This document shows, in pieces, positions 8,091 through 17,478 of a stretch of 64,000 bases of DNA; the stretch's first letter is position 1, and every line of letters starts with the position of its first letter. Both the position numbers and the translations under genes were made by a program. The notes beneath the pieces are model-generated. The model did no database searches. It saw only the letters and a list, made by a program, of their open reading frames with translations, and was not told where the DNA came from. The stretch comes from UBA1422 sp963676385 (GTDB taxonomy: Bacteria > Bacillota > Clostridia > Peptostreptococcales > Anaerovoracaceae). The stretch spans positions 62,001 to 126,000 of the forward strand of contig CAXXMM010000014.1 of NCBI GenBank assembly GCA_963676385.2, given 5' to 3'.

Positions 8091-8456
8091 ATGAATAAAG
8101 ATCAAATCATTGAAGCGATAAAAGCAATGACCATTATGGAACTGAACGAACTGGTTGAAGCTTGCGAAGCCGAATTCGGCGTATCTGCAGCAGCTCCCGT
8201 TGCCGCAGCAGGTGGCGCAGTTGCTACAGCTGAAGCGGAAGAGCAAACAGAATTCACTGTTGTTCTGACCAGCGCCGGCGCAGAAAAAATCAAGGTTATC
8301 AAGGTTGTTAGAGAACTGACCGGCTTGGGCTTGAAAGAAGCAAAAGACTTGGTTGACGGTGCACCTTCCAATGTGAAAGAAGGCATTGAAAAGGCAGAAG
8401 CTGAAGCTGTTAAAAAACAACTTGAAGAAGTTGGCGCAGGCGTAGAGCTGAAATAG
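8091..8456 (+). CDS. rplL: 50S ribosomal protein L7/L12
   Basis: 121 residues. N-terminal dimerisation domain (IEAIKAMTIMELNELVEACE), an Ala-rich hinge (residues about 36-52) and a C-terminal factor-binding domain (KIKVIKVVRELTGLGLKEAK and VKKQLEEVGAGVELK) are all intact. L7/L12 recruits EF-Tu, EF-G and other GTPases to the ribosome. AAAGGAG is 8 bases upstream of the ATG. Followed by a strong hairpin and a promoter before rpoB. Confidence 0.97.
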   Translation: MNKDQIIEAIKAMTIMELNELVEACEAEFGVSAAAPVAAAGGAVATAEAEEQTEFTVVLTSAGAEKIKVIKVVRELTGLGLKEAKDLVDGAPSNVKEGIEKAEAEAVKKQLEEVGAGVELK

Positions 8457-8477
8457 TCGCTTAAAAAAGAAATATTG

Positions 8478-8526
8478 TAGTGGTCGAGCTCCGCTTTTTG
8501 GGGGCTCGGCTATTATGTATTTTTGG
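8478..8526 (+). terminator. Hairpin in the rplL-rpoB spacer, partial terminator or attenuator
   Basis: Bases 8478-8492 pair with 8501-8515 over 15 positions (11 Watson-Crick, 4 G-U), with an 8-base loop. A T-rich tail containing TTTTT at 8520-8524 begins four bases after the stem rather than directly, so readthrough into rpoB is plausible. A separate promoter at 8585-8613 follows. Confidence 0.6.
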
Positions 8527-8584
8527 AGGGGGTAGGCGAAATGGTGCAAACCTTCAAAAAAACCGCAGGAAGAACAAAAATACC

Positions 8585-8613
8585 TTGCCATATTGACGGA
8601 ACTGCGGTATAAT
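8585..8613 (+). promoter_or_regulatory. Predicted promoter for rpoBC
   Basis: TTGCCA (8585-8590) and a perfect TATAAT (8608-8613) are 17 bases apart, 50 bases before the rpoB start. This gives rpoBC a transcription source of its own besides readthrough from rplJL. Confidence 0.7.
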
Positions 8614-8663
8614 AATAGGCTGTCACATAGTGTGATTTGATGAATTTACAAGGAGTGATAAAT

Positions 8664-11600
8664 ATGCCAAAAGCTATAAAATTAGGTAAAATGGAGCGTC
8701 AAACATTTTCTAAAATCAATGAAGTAGCAGAGATGCCCAACCTAATTCAAATCCAGACGAAATCTTACAACTGGTTTGTAGAAGAAGGCTTGCGAGAAGT
8801 GTTTGAAGACATTTCGCCCATTGAAGATTATGCAGGTAACTTGGTTCTTGAGTTTACCGATTATTCCTTAAGTGACCCGCCTAAATATACACAGGAAAAA
8901 TGCAAGGAGCGGGATGTAACCTATGCGGCGCCACTGAAAGTAAAGGTCAGATTAATTACAAATGAGACCGGTGAGGTCAAGGAACAGGAAGTTTTCATGG
9001 GGGACTTCCCTCTTATGACGGAAAAGGGGACTTTTATTTACAACGGTGCTGAACGTGTGGTCGTAACCCAACTGGTTCGATCCCCCGGCCCTTATTACGA
9101 TAAAGAAATTGACAAGTCCGGAAAGGATTTGTATAGTGCTCAGGTAATACCAAACCGTGGCGCTTGGCTTGAATATGAAACCGACTCTAACGAGATTTTA
9201 TCTGTGAGAGTTGACCGTACCAGAAAACAACCGATAACTGCCCTAATACGTGCTCTTGGCGAAGAAGGCATTCGACAAAAGACATACAACGTTTTGGAAC
9301 AGAAATACCGTGAAAAATATAGACCTGAAAAGGGATGGTCCATTGCCAAGATGACCCATACCGAAATTGATGCCCTGAAAATTGAATTTAAAGATGAACT
9401 TCGCAAGAAGATTCGTCGTTTCAACGAAGTTTCAAGCCCGGTAGGTCATAAGTTGCAGCTTGGAACGGATGACGAATTGCGTAACATCTTTGGACCGGAC
9501 GAAAGATTGGAACGATCCTTGGAGAAGGACTCCACCAAAAACTACGATGAAGCCCTCAAAGAGATTTATCGCAAGTTAAGACCAGGGGAACCTCCCACTT
9601 TTGACAGTGCCTATGATATATTGGAATCCCTGTTTTTTGATGCCAAAAGATATGACATTGCAAAAGTAGGCCGATACAAATACAACAAAAAATTAGGCAT
9701 CGGCAATCGCTTGGAGAGTGCAACCTTGGCCGAAGATTTGTTTGACCCAATGACCGGTGAGCTGCTGGCAGAAAAAGACACCTTAGTTAGTTTGGAAATG
9801 GCTGCGGTCATTGAAAATGCAGGCATTCAGGAGGCTTTGGTTTATGCCAAAACTTCCAAAGATACCACCACTAAGGTTATCGGAAACAATTTTGTTGAAA
9901 TCGCCAACTTTATTGATTTTGACATTGTAGACCTTAAGATTGCGCAGAAGGTCTATTTCCCTGTTCTCAAGGAAATCTTGGAGAACAATACCGATGAAGA
10001 TGACCTTCGATATGCTTTAACGGTAAGAAAAAATGAACTGTCACCAAAGAGAGTCATTGTGGATGACATTATTGCCTCCGTCAGCTATCTGCTCAACTTG
10101 AGACATGGTATTGGCGGCACCGACGATATTGACCATTTAGGAAACCGACGTCTTCGTACTGTTGGAGAACTCCTTCAAAACCAATTCCGCATTGGATTGG
10201 CAAGAATGGAGAGAGTGGTGAAGGAAAGAATGACTATCCAGGACATTGAGGTGACAACCCCTCAAGCTTTGATGAATATCCGTCCAGTGACGGCTGCCAT
10301 CAAAGAGTTCTTTGGCAGTTCCCAACTGTCCCAGTTTATGGATCAAACCAATCCCCTTGCGGAATTGACCCATAAGAGAAGATTGTCTGCATTAGGTCCA
10401 GGTGGCCTTTCCAGAGAAAGAGCCGGATTCGAAGTTCGTGATGTACACCATTCCCATTATGGTAGAATGTGTCCCATTGAAACCCCGGAAGGACCCAACA
10501 TCGGCCTAATCGGTTCCTTGACAACTTATGGAATTATCAATGAATATGGATTTATTGAAACTCCATACCGGGTGGTGAAAGATGGAAAGGTTTCTACTGA
10601 AATCAGATATCTTTCTGCAGATGAAGAAGAAAGAATGACCATTGCACAGGCCAATGAACCTTTGGATTCCAAAGGCCAGTTTGCCAATGCCAAGGTTGCT
10701 TCCAGAGGTCCGGGGGGAGAAATCGCCTTGGTTGCCAGAGAATACATTGATTATATGGACGTCTCTCCCAAGCAAGTGGTATCAGTGGCAACTGCCATGA
10801 TTCCATTCCTTGAAAACGATGATGCCAACCGAGCCCTAATGGGATCCAACATGCAACGTCAAGCGGTTCCCCTTATGGTTACCGAGGCGCCTATTGTAGG
10901 AACCGGCATTGAGCATAAGGCAGCAAAGGATTCCGGTGTCGTTCAAATTGCCAGAGCAGCCGGCACTGTTGAATTTGTTGACGGAGATGAGATTCGTGTC
11001 CGAAGGGACGACAACGGTGGCGTAGACCGATATAAACTACTTAAATTTAACCGTTCCAATCAAGGGACCTGTATCAACCAAAGACCCATTGTTTTCCGAG
11101 GAGAACAGGTTGAGGAAGGAGAAGTCCTCGCAGACGGACCTTCTACCAACAACGGGGAAGTGGCACTGGGCAAGAACCTGTTAATCGGATTTATGACTTG
11201 GGAAGGGTATAACTACGAAGATGCTATTATCCTCAACGAACGAATGATTATGGATGATGTGCTGACTTCGTTGCATATTGAAGAGTATGAGGCGGAAGCA
11301 AGAGACACTAAATTGGGACCTGAAGAAATCACACGTGACATTCCCAATGTAGGAGAAGATGCGTTGAGAGATTTGGATGAAGAAGGGATTATTCGCGTTG
11401 GCGCGGAAGTGGCTTCCTCAGACATTCTTGTTGGGAAAGTGACACCAAAGGGAGAAGCGGACCTGAGCGCAGAAGAAAGACTGCTTCGTGCTATCTTTGG
11501 CGAAAAGGCTAAAGAAGTTCGAGACACCTCAGTAAAGATGCCCCATGGGGAAGCCGGCATTGTGGTGGACGTCAAAGTCTTTACCAGAGACAGCGAAGGA

Positions 11601-12596
11601 GAACTGCCCCCGGGAGTCAATAAGGTGGTTCGAGTTTATGTTGCCACCAAGAGAAAAATCAGCGTCGGTGACAAAATGGCTGGACGCCACGGAAACAAAG
11701 GCGTTATTTCCAGAATTTTGCCGGAAGAAGATATGCCGTTTATGGAAGATGGAAGCCCCTTGCAGGTTATGTTGAACCCCTTGGGCGTGCCTTCCAGAAT
11801 GAACGTTGGACAGGTGTTGGAAGTTCACCTTGGACTGGCAGCAAAAAAGAAAGGCTGGCATATTGCCACCCCGGTATTTGATGGGGCCAACGAAAAAGAC
11901 ATCATTAAACTCCTGAAGGAGTGTGGATATGACGAAAGTGGCAAACTAAAACTAAGAGACGGGCGAACCGGCGAGTATTTTGACAACCCGGTTACCGTGG
12001 GCTATATGTATATGATGAAACTTCACCATTTGGTTGATGACAAAATTCATGCAAGAAGTACCGGCCCTTATTCCTTGGTTACCCAGCAGCCGTTGGGTGG
12101 TAAGGCACAGTTCGGCGGACAACGATTTGGTGAAATGGAAGTTTGGGCGTTGGAAGCATATGGTGCAGCCTATACCCTGCAAGAAATTCTCACCGTGAAG
12201 TCCGATGATATTGTAGGCCGTGTCAAGACTTACGAAGCCATTGTCAAAGGGGAGAACATACCGGAACCGGGTATTCCTGAATCCTTCAAGGTATTGATTA
12301 AGGAAATGCAAAGTTTGGGGCTGGATGTGAAGGTTCTCACAGAAGACGAAGAAGAAATCGAAATCAAAGAAAGCACCGGACTGGAAGATTTGGTTGGTTT
12401 GGATGAACTCATCGAAACCTCCCCGGAACTTTTAGGTGACGGAGATGAGCTTTTCGGAGATGACCTCCCTAAGGAAATCGACGACAAGGAAATGGACGAT
12501 GAGGAGGAAGAGGATGAACTTCTGGCAGACGATGCCGAAGCCGTTTTTCCCGCTGAAGTGGATAATCTCAACGAGAATCCGGAAGATAAGGAATAG
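8664..12596 (+). CDS. rpoB: DNA-directed RNA polymerase subunit beta
   Basis: 1310 residues. The rifampicin pocket (about 549-580: GSSQLSQFMDQTNPLAEL, then THKRRLSALGPGGL) has the drug-sensitive residues Asp, His and Ser at the positions of E. coli 516, 526 and 531. GRHGNKGVISRI and the C-terminal GGKAQFGGQRFGEMEVWALE are present. The last 85 residues or so form a very acidic tail (for example MDDEEEEDELLADD), longer than in Bacillus. The start MPKAIKLGKMERQTF at 8664 has AAGGAGTG 8 bases upstream; an ATG at 8637 lacks a ribosome site. rpoC begins 14 bases after the stop. Confidence 0.98.
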   Translation: MPKAIKLGKMERQTFSKINEVAEMPNLIQIQTKSYNWFVEEGLREVFEDISPIEDYAGNLVLEFTDYSLSDPPKYTQEKCKERDVTYAAPLKVKVRLITNETGEVKEQEVFMGDFPLMTEKGTFIYNGAERVVVTQLVRSPGPYYDKEIDKSGKDLYSAQVIPNRGAWLEYETDSNEILSVRVDRTRKQPITALIRALGEEGIRQKTYNVLEQKYREKYRPEKGWSIAKMTHTEIDALKIEFKDELRKKIRRFNEVSSPVGHKLQLGTDDELRNIFGPDERLERSLEKDSTKNYDEALKEIYRKLRPGEPPTFDSAYDILESLFFDAKRYDIAKVGRYKYNKKLGIGNRLESATLAEDLFDPMTGELLAEKDTLVSLEMAAVIENAGIQEALVYAKTSKDTTTKVIGNNFVEIANFIDFDIVDLKIAQKVYFPVLKEILENNTDEDDLRYALTVRKNELSPKRVIVDDIIASVSYLLNLRHGIGGTDDIDHLGNRRLRTVGELLQNQFRIGLARMERVVKERMTIQDIEVTTPQALMNIRPVTAAIKEFFGSSQLSQFMDQTNPLAELTHKRRLSALGPGGLSRERAGFEVRDVHHSHYGRMCPIETPEGPNIGLIGSLTTYGIINEYGFIETPYRVVKDGKVSTEIRYLSADEEERMTIAQANEPLDSKGQFANAKVASRGPGGEIALVAREYIDYMDVSPKQVVSVATAMIPFLENDDANRALMGSNMQRQAVPLMVTEAPIVGTGIEHKAAKDSGVVQIARAAGTVEFVDGDEIRVRRDDNGGVDRYKLLKFNRSNQGTCINQRPIVFRGEQVEEGEVLADGPSTNNGEVALGKNLLIGFMTWEGYNYEDAIILNERMIMDDVLTSLHIEEYEAEARDTKLGPEEITRDIPNVGEDALRDLDEEGIIRVGAEVASSDILVGKVTPKGEADLSAEERLLRAIFGEKAKEVRDTSVKMPHGEAGIVVDVKVFTRDSEGELPPGVNKVVRVYVATKRKISVGDKMAGRHGNKGVISRILPEEDMPFMEDGSPLQVMLNPLGVPSRMNVGQVLEVHLGLAAKKKGWHIATPVFDGANEKDIIKLLKECGYDESGKLKLRDGRTGEYFDNPVTVGYMYMMKLHHLVDDKIHARSTGPYSLVTQQPLGGKAQFGGQRFGEMEVWALEAYGAAYTLQEILTVKSDDIVGRVKTYEAIVKGENIPEPGIPESFKVLIKEMQSLGLDVKVLTEDEEEIEIKESTGLEDLVGLDELIETSPELLGDGDELFGDDLPKEIDDKEMDDEEEEDELLADDAEAVFPAEVDNLNENPEDKE

Positions 12597-12610
12597 GGAG
12601 GAGAGAGTAC

Positions 12611-15600
12611 ATGACAGAGAACTACTATGAATTAAATAATTTTGAGTCATTACAGATTGGTCTGGCCTCCACCGACAAAATATTAAGCTGGTCCAGAGGG
12701 GAAGTAACAGAACCGGAGACCATTAACTACAGAACTCTGAAGCCAGAGCCCAACGGACTTTTTTGTGAAAGAATTTTTGGCCCTCAAAAGGACTGGGAAT
12801 GTCACTGCGGAAAATACAAAAAGATTCGATATAAGGGAATTGTTTGCGATAAATGCGGTGTAGAAGTAACAAAAGCCAAAGTGAGAAGAGAACGAATGGG
12901 TCATATTAAACTGGCCGCACCAGTATCTCATATTTGGTATTTCAAGGGAATCCCCAGCAGAATGGGTCTTGTCCTGGATATGACACCAAGAAATCTGGAA
13001 AAGATTTTGTATTTTGCCGCCTATGTGGTTTTAGAGCCCGGCGACAGTGGATTTGACTACAAAGAACTAATCAACGAGCAGCAATACGAAGAAACCAGAA
13101 GAGCCCATGGGGACACTTTCAAAGCCGGCATTGGCGCAGAAGCCGTGCGGACTTTGATGACCCATATCGATTTGGTTGCATTATCTACTGAACTAAGAGA
13201 TGCGCTGAAGAAGGCAACCGGACAGAAGAAGATTCGAATTGTAAGGCGCCTTGAGGTGATTGAAGCCCTGAGACTTTCCGGAAACAAACCGGAATGGATG
13301 ATTATGGAAGTTATTCCGGTCATACCTCCGGATATTCGGCCTATGGTTCAATTGGATGGCGGCCGTTTTGCCACCTCTGACTTGAACGACCTTTACAGAA
13401 GAGTCATCAACCGAAACAACCGTCTCAGCAGACTCCTTGAATTGGGAGCCCCCGGGATTATCGTGAGAAACGAAAAGCGTATGCTTCAAGAAGCTGTGGA
13501 TGCGTTGATTGACAACGGTCGAAGAGGCAGACCTGTTACCGGACCGGGAAGCAGACCCTTAAAATCCCTTTCCGATATGCTGAAAGGGAAGCAAGGTCGT
13601 TTCCGACAAAACTTGTTGGGCAAGCGGGTAGACTACTCGGGACGTTCTGTAATTGTTGTTGGACCGGAGCTGCGTTTCTGGCAGTGCGGCCTTCCTAAAA
13701 AAATGGCCTTGGAACTGTTCAAACCGTTTATCATGAAAAAATTGGTAGAAGAAGGCAACGCCCACAACATTAAGAGCGCCAAGAGAATGGTTGAAAAAGT
13801 GCGCCCTGAAGTTTGGGACGTATTGGAAGACATTATTCAAGAGCATCCGGTTCTATTGAACCGTGCGCCCACCCTTCATAGATTGGGCATTCAGGCTTTT
13901 GAGCCGGTATTGGTAGAGGGAAAAGCCATCAAGCTTCATCCTCTGGTTTGTACTGCCTTCAACGCCGACTTCGACGGAGACCAGATGGCGGTTCATGTAC
14001 CCCTATCCATGGAAGCTCAGGCAGAAGCAAGATTCCTTATGCTTTCGGTGAACAATATTTTGGCACCAAAGGATGGGTCCCCGATTACAACGCCTACACA
14101 GGATATGATTTTGGGTAGTTATTACTTAACCCATGAAGGAACTGAAGACAGAAGCCAACCTGCAGACAAAGGAGATGGCAAAATCTTTACTGACATTAAT
14201 GAAATGGTGATGGCCTACGAAAACAAAGAAGTGGGACTTCATGCCAAGGTAAAGGTTAGAAAATTTGCCGGCGCCGAGGATAAAAGAGGCAAACTGGTTG
14301 AATCCACCGTTGGCCGATTTATCTTTAACCAAAAGATTCCTCAGGATTTGGGCTTTGTTGAAGACCGCGTGTCGGATCCTTATTCACTGGAAGTGGATTT
14401 CCTTTGCGACAAGAAGAGACTGGGGCACATTATTGATAAGTGCTATCGCATTCATGGCAATACCGGGACAGCGTTGATGCTGGACTATATCAAAGATATC
14501 GGATTCCATTATTCCACCATTAGTGCCATTACCATCAGCATATCTGATATGGAAATCCCGGAAGCCAAGCAAAAAATTCTGGCAGCCTCCGAAGAGAGAG
14601 TAAACGAATGCGAACAGTATTTTAGTCAGGGCAAACTTTCTGCCAATGAACGATATGAGAAAGTTATCAAAATTTGGAACGCCGCCACCGAAGATGTAGC
14701 CGATGCGTTGATGGATTCCCTTGGAAGCCTAAACAACCTGTACATTATGGCTCACTCAGGTGCCAGAGGAAGCAAGAACCAAATTCGACAGATTGGTGGT
14801 ATGAGAGGATTGATGGCCAATGCCGTTGGTAAAACCATTGAAATCCCCATCAAGGCTAACTTCCGTGAGGGACTATCCGTACTGGAATACTTTATCTCCA
14901 CCAACGGTGCGAGAAAAGGTTTGGCGGATACGGCCCTTCGAACCGCCGACTCTGGTTATTTGACCAGACGTCTCGTGGACGTTTCTCATAATGTGATTGT
15001 TCGTGAAGTGGACTGCGGCACAGGAGAAGGCATCGAAGTACGTGAATTCAAAGAAGGCAAGGAAGTTATTGAGCCGTTGAAATTGCGTATTGTAGGCAGA
15101 ACCTCCTTAACTGATATTTTACACCCACAGACCGGAGAGCTGCTTTGTGGCCAGAACCAGACCATTACAGAAGATATTGCAGACAGCATTGTGGCTGCCA
15201 ATATTGAATCAGTGGCTATCCGATCGGTTATGACCTGCCAAAGTAAAACAGGGATTTGCGCCATGTGCTATGGGCGAAACCTGGCATCCAGAGAGAGGGT
15301 TAATATTGGAGAATCCGTTGGTATCACAGCGGCTCAATCCATTGGTGAGCCGGGTACTCAGCTGACCATGAGAACCTTCCATACCGGCGGTGTGGCAGGT
15401 GCTGATATTACCCACGGTTTGCCTAGAGTTGAAGAACTCTTTGAAGCCAGAAAGCCTAAGGGTCTTGCAGAGATTTGTGAAGCCGGTGGAACCGTATATT
15501 CTATCACCCATGACAAGGATAACAAGACGGAAGTGGTTATTCGGGGTGATGAAGAGAGAAAGTATCTTGTTCCTTATGGCGCTCGACTGGTGGTAGATGA

Positions 15601-16279
15601 AGGAGATTATGTAGAGGCCGGCGACAATATTACCAAGGGTCCCTTAAATCCTCATGATATTCTTCGCTTGAAAGGCGTGGAGGGCGTATACCAGTACCTT
15701 CTCAAAGAGGTTCAAAGAGTGTACAAACTTCAAGGGGTTGATATTAATGACAAACACGTTGAAGTCATTGTCAGCCAGATGCTTGGAAAATACAAAATTG
15801 AAGAATGTGGAGATACCACTTTGCTTCCCGGCGGACTTTATACTAAATTTGAAGTGGAAGACGCCAACGCCGAAGCACTGGCCAATGGTGGCGAGATTGC
15901 TACCACCCAACAGGTACTCCTTGGCATTACCAAGGCATCTTTGGCCACCAACTCCTTCCTTTCTGCAGCTTCTTTCCAGGAGACCACCCGTGTCCTGACA
16001 GACGCTGCCATCAAAGGAAAGAACGACAAGCTTTTGGGCCTGAAAGAAAATGTCATCATCGGCAAGTTGATTCCTGCCGGAACGGGCATGAAACGTTATC
16101 GAAATGTTCAACTGGATTACGGTATCAACACAGAACTAATGGAAAACTTCAAGCTTAACGATGGATATGAAGACGAGTACGAGGAAGAGACGGAGCAGGT
16201 TAGCCTGCCAGAATCTGACCTGACGGTACTGGTGTCCGACGAAGGGGTTGAGATTATCCAGGACAACAAAGAAAACTAA
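12611..16279 (+). CDS. rpoC: DNA-directed RNA polymerase subunit beta'
   Basis: 1222 residues. The N-terminal zinc site (CHCGKYKKIRYKGIVCDKCG near 61-80), the catalytic Mg-binding NADFDGDQMAVH near 450-461, the bridge/trigger region (GARGSKNQIRQIGGMRGLM) and the second zinc cluster (CQSKTGICAMCYG) are all present. It is the short beta' form of Gram-positive bacteria without the large gamma-proteobacterial insert. GGGAGGAG precedes the ATG at 12611 in the short spacer behind rpoB. Ends in an acidic tail. A perfect 18-base palindrome lies 25 bases after the stop. Confidence 0.98.
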   Translation: MTENYYELNNFESLQIGLASTDKILSWSRGEVTEPETINYRTLKPEPNGLFCERIFGPQKDWECHCGKYKKIRYKGIVCDKCGVEVTKAKVRRERMGHIKLAAPVSHIWYFKGIPSRMGLVLDMTPRNLEKILYFAAYVVLEPGDSGFDYKELINEQQYEETRRAHGDTFKAGIGAEAVRTLMTHIDLVALSTELRDALKKATGQKKIRIVRRLEVIEALRLSGNKPEWMIMEVIPVIPPDIRPMVQLDGGRFATSDLNDLYRRVINRNNRLSRLLELGAPGIIVRNEKRMLQEAVDALIDNGRRGRPVTGPGSRPLKSLSDMLKGKQGRFRQNLLGKRVDYSGRSVIVVGPELRFWQCGLPKKMALELFKPFIMKKLVEEGNAHNIKSAKRMVEKVRPEVWDVLEDIIQEHPVLLNRAPTLHRLGIQAFEPVLVEGKAIKLHPLVCTAFNADFDGDQMAVHVPLSMEAQAEARFLMLSVNNILAPKDGSPITTPTQDMILGSYYLTHEGTEDRSQPADKGDGKIFTDINEMVMAYENKEVGLHAKVKVRKFAGAEDKRGKLVESTVGRFIFNQKIPQDLGFVEDRVSDPYSLEVDFLCDKKRLGHIIDKCYRIHGNTGTALMLDYIKDIGFHYSTISAITISISDMEIPEAKQKILAASEERVNECEQYFSQGKLSANERYEKVIKIWNAATEDVADALMDSLGSLNNLYIMAHSGARGSKNQIRQIGGMRGLMANAVGKTIEIPIKANFREGLSVLEYFISTNGARKGLADTALRTADSGYLTRRLVDVSHNVIVREVDCGTGEGIEVREFKEGKEVIEPLKLRIVGRTSLTDILHPQTGELLCGQNQTITEDIADSIVAANIESVAIRSVMTCQSKTGICAMCYGRNLASRERVNIGESVGITAAQSIGEPGTQLTMRTFHTGGVAGADITHGLPRVEELFEARKPKGLAEICEAGGTVYSITHDKDNKTEVVIRGDEERKYLVPYGARLVVDEGDYVEAGDNITKGPLNPHDILRLKGVEGVYQYLLKEVQRVYKLQGVDINDKHVEVIVSQMLGKYKIEECGDTTLLPGGLYTKFEVEDANAEALANGGEIATTQQVLLGITKASLATNSFLSAASFQETTRVLTDAAIKGKNDKLLGLKENVIIGKLIPAGTGMKRYRNVQLDYGINTELMENFKLNDGYEDEYEEETEQVSLPESDLTVLVSDEGVEIIQDNKEN

Positions 16280-16303
16280 CAGATAAACCACGAAATCTAT
16301 GGC

Positions 16304-16321
16304 GGGAGGCCATGGCCTCCC
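16304..16321. repeat. Perfect 18-bp palindrome between rpoC and rpsL
   Basis: GGGAGGCCATGGCCTCCC reads the same on both strands. It can form a 7-bp GC-rich hairpin in RNA, but no T-run follows, so it is not a standard intrinsic terminator. It could be a processing or pause site, or a protein-binding site. No function can be assigned. Confidence 0.85.
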
Positions 16322-16334
16322 AAATAGAATCTCA

Positions 16335-16364
16335 TTGACAGTATTGCATCTTTTGTGATACACT
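16335..16364 (+). promoter_or_regulatory. Predicted promoter of the str operon (rpsL-rpsG-fusA-tuf)
   Basis: A perfect TTGACA (16335-16340) and TACACT (16359-16364) with an 18-base spacer; the -10 is preceded by TGA, an extended -10 element. The rpsL start lies 77 bases downstream. Confidence 0.6.
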
Positions 16365-16440
16365 GACTTTTGGTTTTGGGCCTATTTTGGGCTTAAGATA
16401 AAACAAAAAAACCTTACACAAGAGGAGAAAGGAGAAACAA

Positions 16441-16857
16441 ATGCCAACCATTAACCAATTGGTACGACAAGGCAGATTCAGCGCTGAAAAGAAATCCACC
16501 GCACCTGCTCTGGGAAAAGGAATGAATACCCTGAGAAGAACTGCAACCAACATCAATTCACCGCAAAAGAGAGGTGTCTGCACATCTGTAAAGACAGTAA
16601 CGCCGAAAAAACCAAATTCGGCCCTCAGAAAGATTGCCAGAGTTCGTCTGACCAATGGAATCGAAGTGACTGCGTACATCCCGGGCATCGGACATAATTT
16701 GCAGGAGCACAGTGTAGTATTAATCAGAGGCGGAAGAGTCAAAGACCTTCCCGGTGTTAGATACCACATTGTCAGAGGAACCTTGGACACAGCTGGAGTC
16801 ACCGGTAGAGTTCAGGCCAGATCCAAGTACGGCGCGAAGCGTCCAAAGAAAAAGTAG
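16441..16857 (+). CDS. rpsL: 30S ribosomal protein S12
   Basis: 138 residues, the longer Bacillota form. PTINQLVRQGR at the start, PQKRGVC, TPKKPNSALRK and GGRVKDLPGVRYH are conserved; both Lys residues whose mutation gives streptomycin resistance are wild type. S12 lines the decoding centre. GGAGAAAGGAG lies just before the ATG. Residues about 26-40 (GKGMNTLRRTATNIN) form the extended loop usual in Gram-positive S12. First gene of the str operon. Confidence 0.97.
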   Translation: MPTINQLVRQGRFSAEKKSTAPALGKGMNTLRRTATNINSPQKRGVCTSVKTVTPKKPNSALRKIARVRLTNGIEVTAYIPGIGHNLQEHSVVLIRGGRVKDLPGVRYHIVRGTLDTAGVTGRVQARSKYGAKRPKKK

Positions 16858-16971
16858 CAAATTTCGGGAAAATGCCCTTAATGATAGATATCATTGAGCA
16901 TCACGGCTTGGATGTCCACATGTTGGCTTTGAGTCGAGTACCGAAAGCATTATGGCAAGGAGGGAAGAGAA

Positions 16972-17442
16972 GTGCCAAGAAAAGGAAACGTGCCAAAGCG
17001 CGACGTGCTTCCTGATCCAGTTTACGGCAGTGTTGTGGTGGCAAAGCTCATCAACAGCATTATGCTGGATGGAAAAAAGGGAACCGCTCAGTCCATCGTC
17101 TATGACGCCTTTCAACAGGTGAATAAGGTGACGGGTGAAGATGCTTTGGAAATATTTGAAAAAGCAATGAACAATATCATGCCGGTCTTAGAAGTTAAGG
17201 CAAGGCGTGTAGGTGGTGCAAACTATCAAGTTCCAATGGAAGTTAGAGCAGAAAGACGGGAAACCCTGGGAATCCGGTGGCTGACAAAGTACACTCGGGC
17301 TCGAGGAGAAAAAACCATGTCTGACAGACTGGCCAAGGAACTCATGGATGCAGCAAATAATACTGGCGCATCCGTTAAGAAAAAAGAAGATACTCACAAA
17401 ATGGCAGAGGCCAACAGGGCGTTTGCACACTATCGATGGTAG
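16972..17442 (+). CDS. rpsG: 30S ribosomal protein S7 (GTG start)
   Basis: 156 residues starting PRKGNVPKRDVLPDPVYGS, which matches S7 exactly from the first codon, so the GTG at 16972 is the start; GGAGGGAAGAGAA precedes it. Also visible: LINSIMLDGKKGTAQ, VGGANYQVPMEV and the C-terminal ANRAFAHYRW. S7 nucleates assembly of the 30S head. The 114-base spacer behind rpsL is longer than others in this operon; S7 binds such a spacer in E. coli, but no clear mimic could be shown here. Confidence 0.97.
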   Translation: MPRKGNVPKRDVLPDPVYGSVVVAKLINSIMLDGKKGTAQSIVYDAFQQVNKVTGEDALEIFEKAMNNIMPVLEVKARRVGGANYQVPMEVRAERRETLGIRWLTKYTRARGEKTMSDRLAKELMDAANNTGASVKKKEDTHKMAEANRAFAHYRW

Positions 17443-17478
17443 TATGCAAAAGAAGCACTTTGGAAAGGAGGTAACCGG

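Noticed and set aside
7953..8591. 212-codon antisense frame over rplL
   Set aside because: Composition follows the reverse of Ala/Glu-rich L7/L12; no start signal or homology.
16858..16971. Possible S7 autoregulatory site in the rpsL-rpsG spacer
   Set aside because: Only short weak stems were found; no convincing mimic of the 16S rRNA S7 site.
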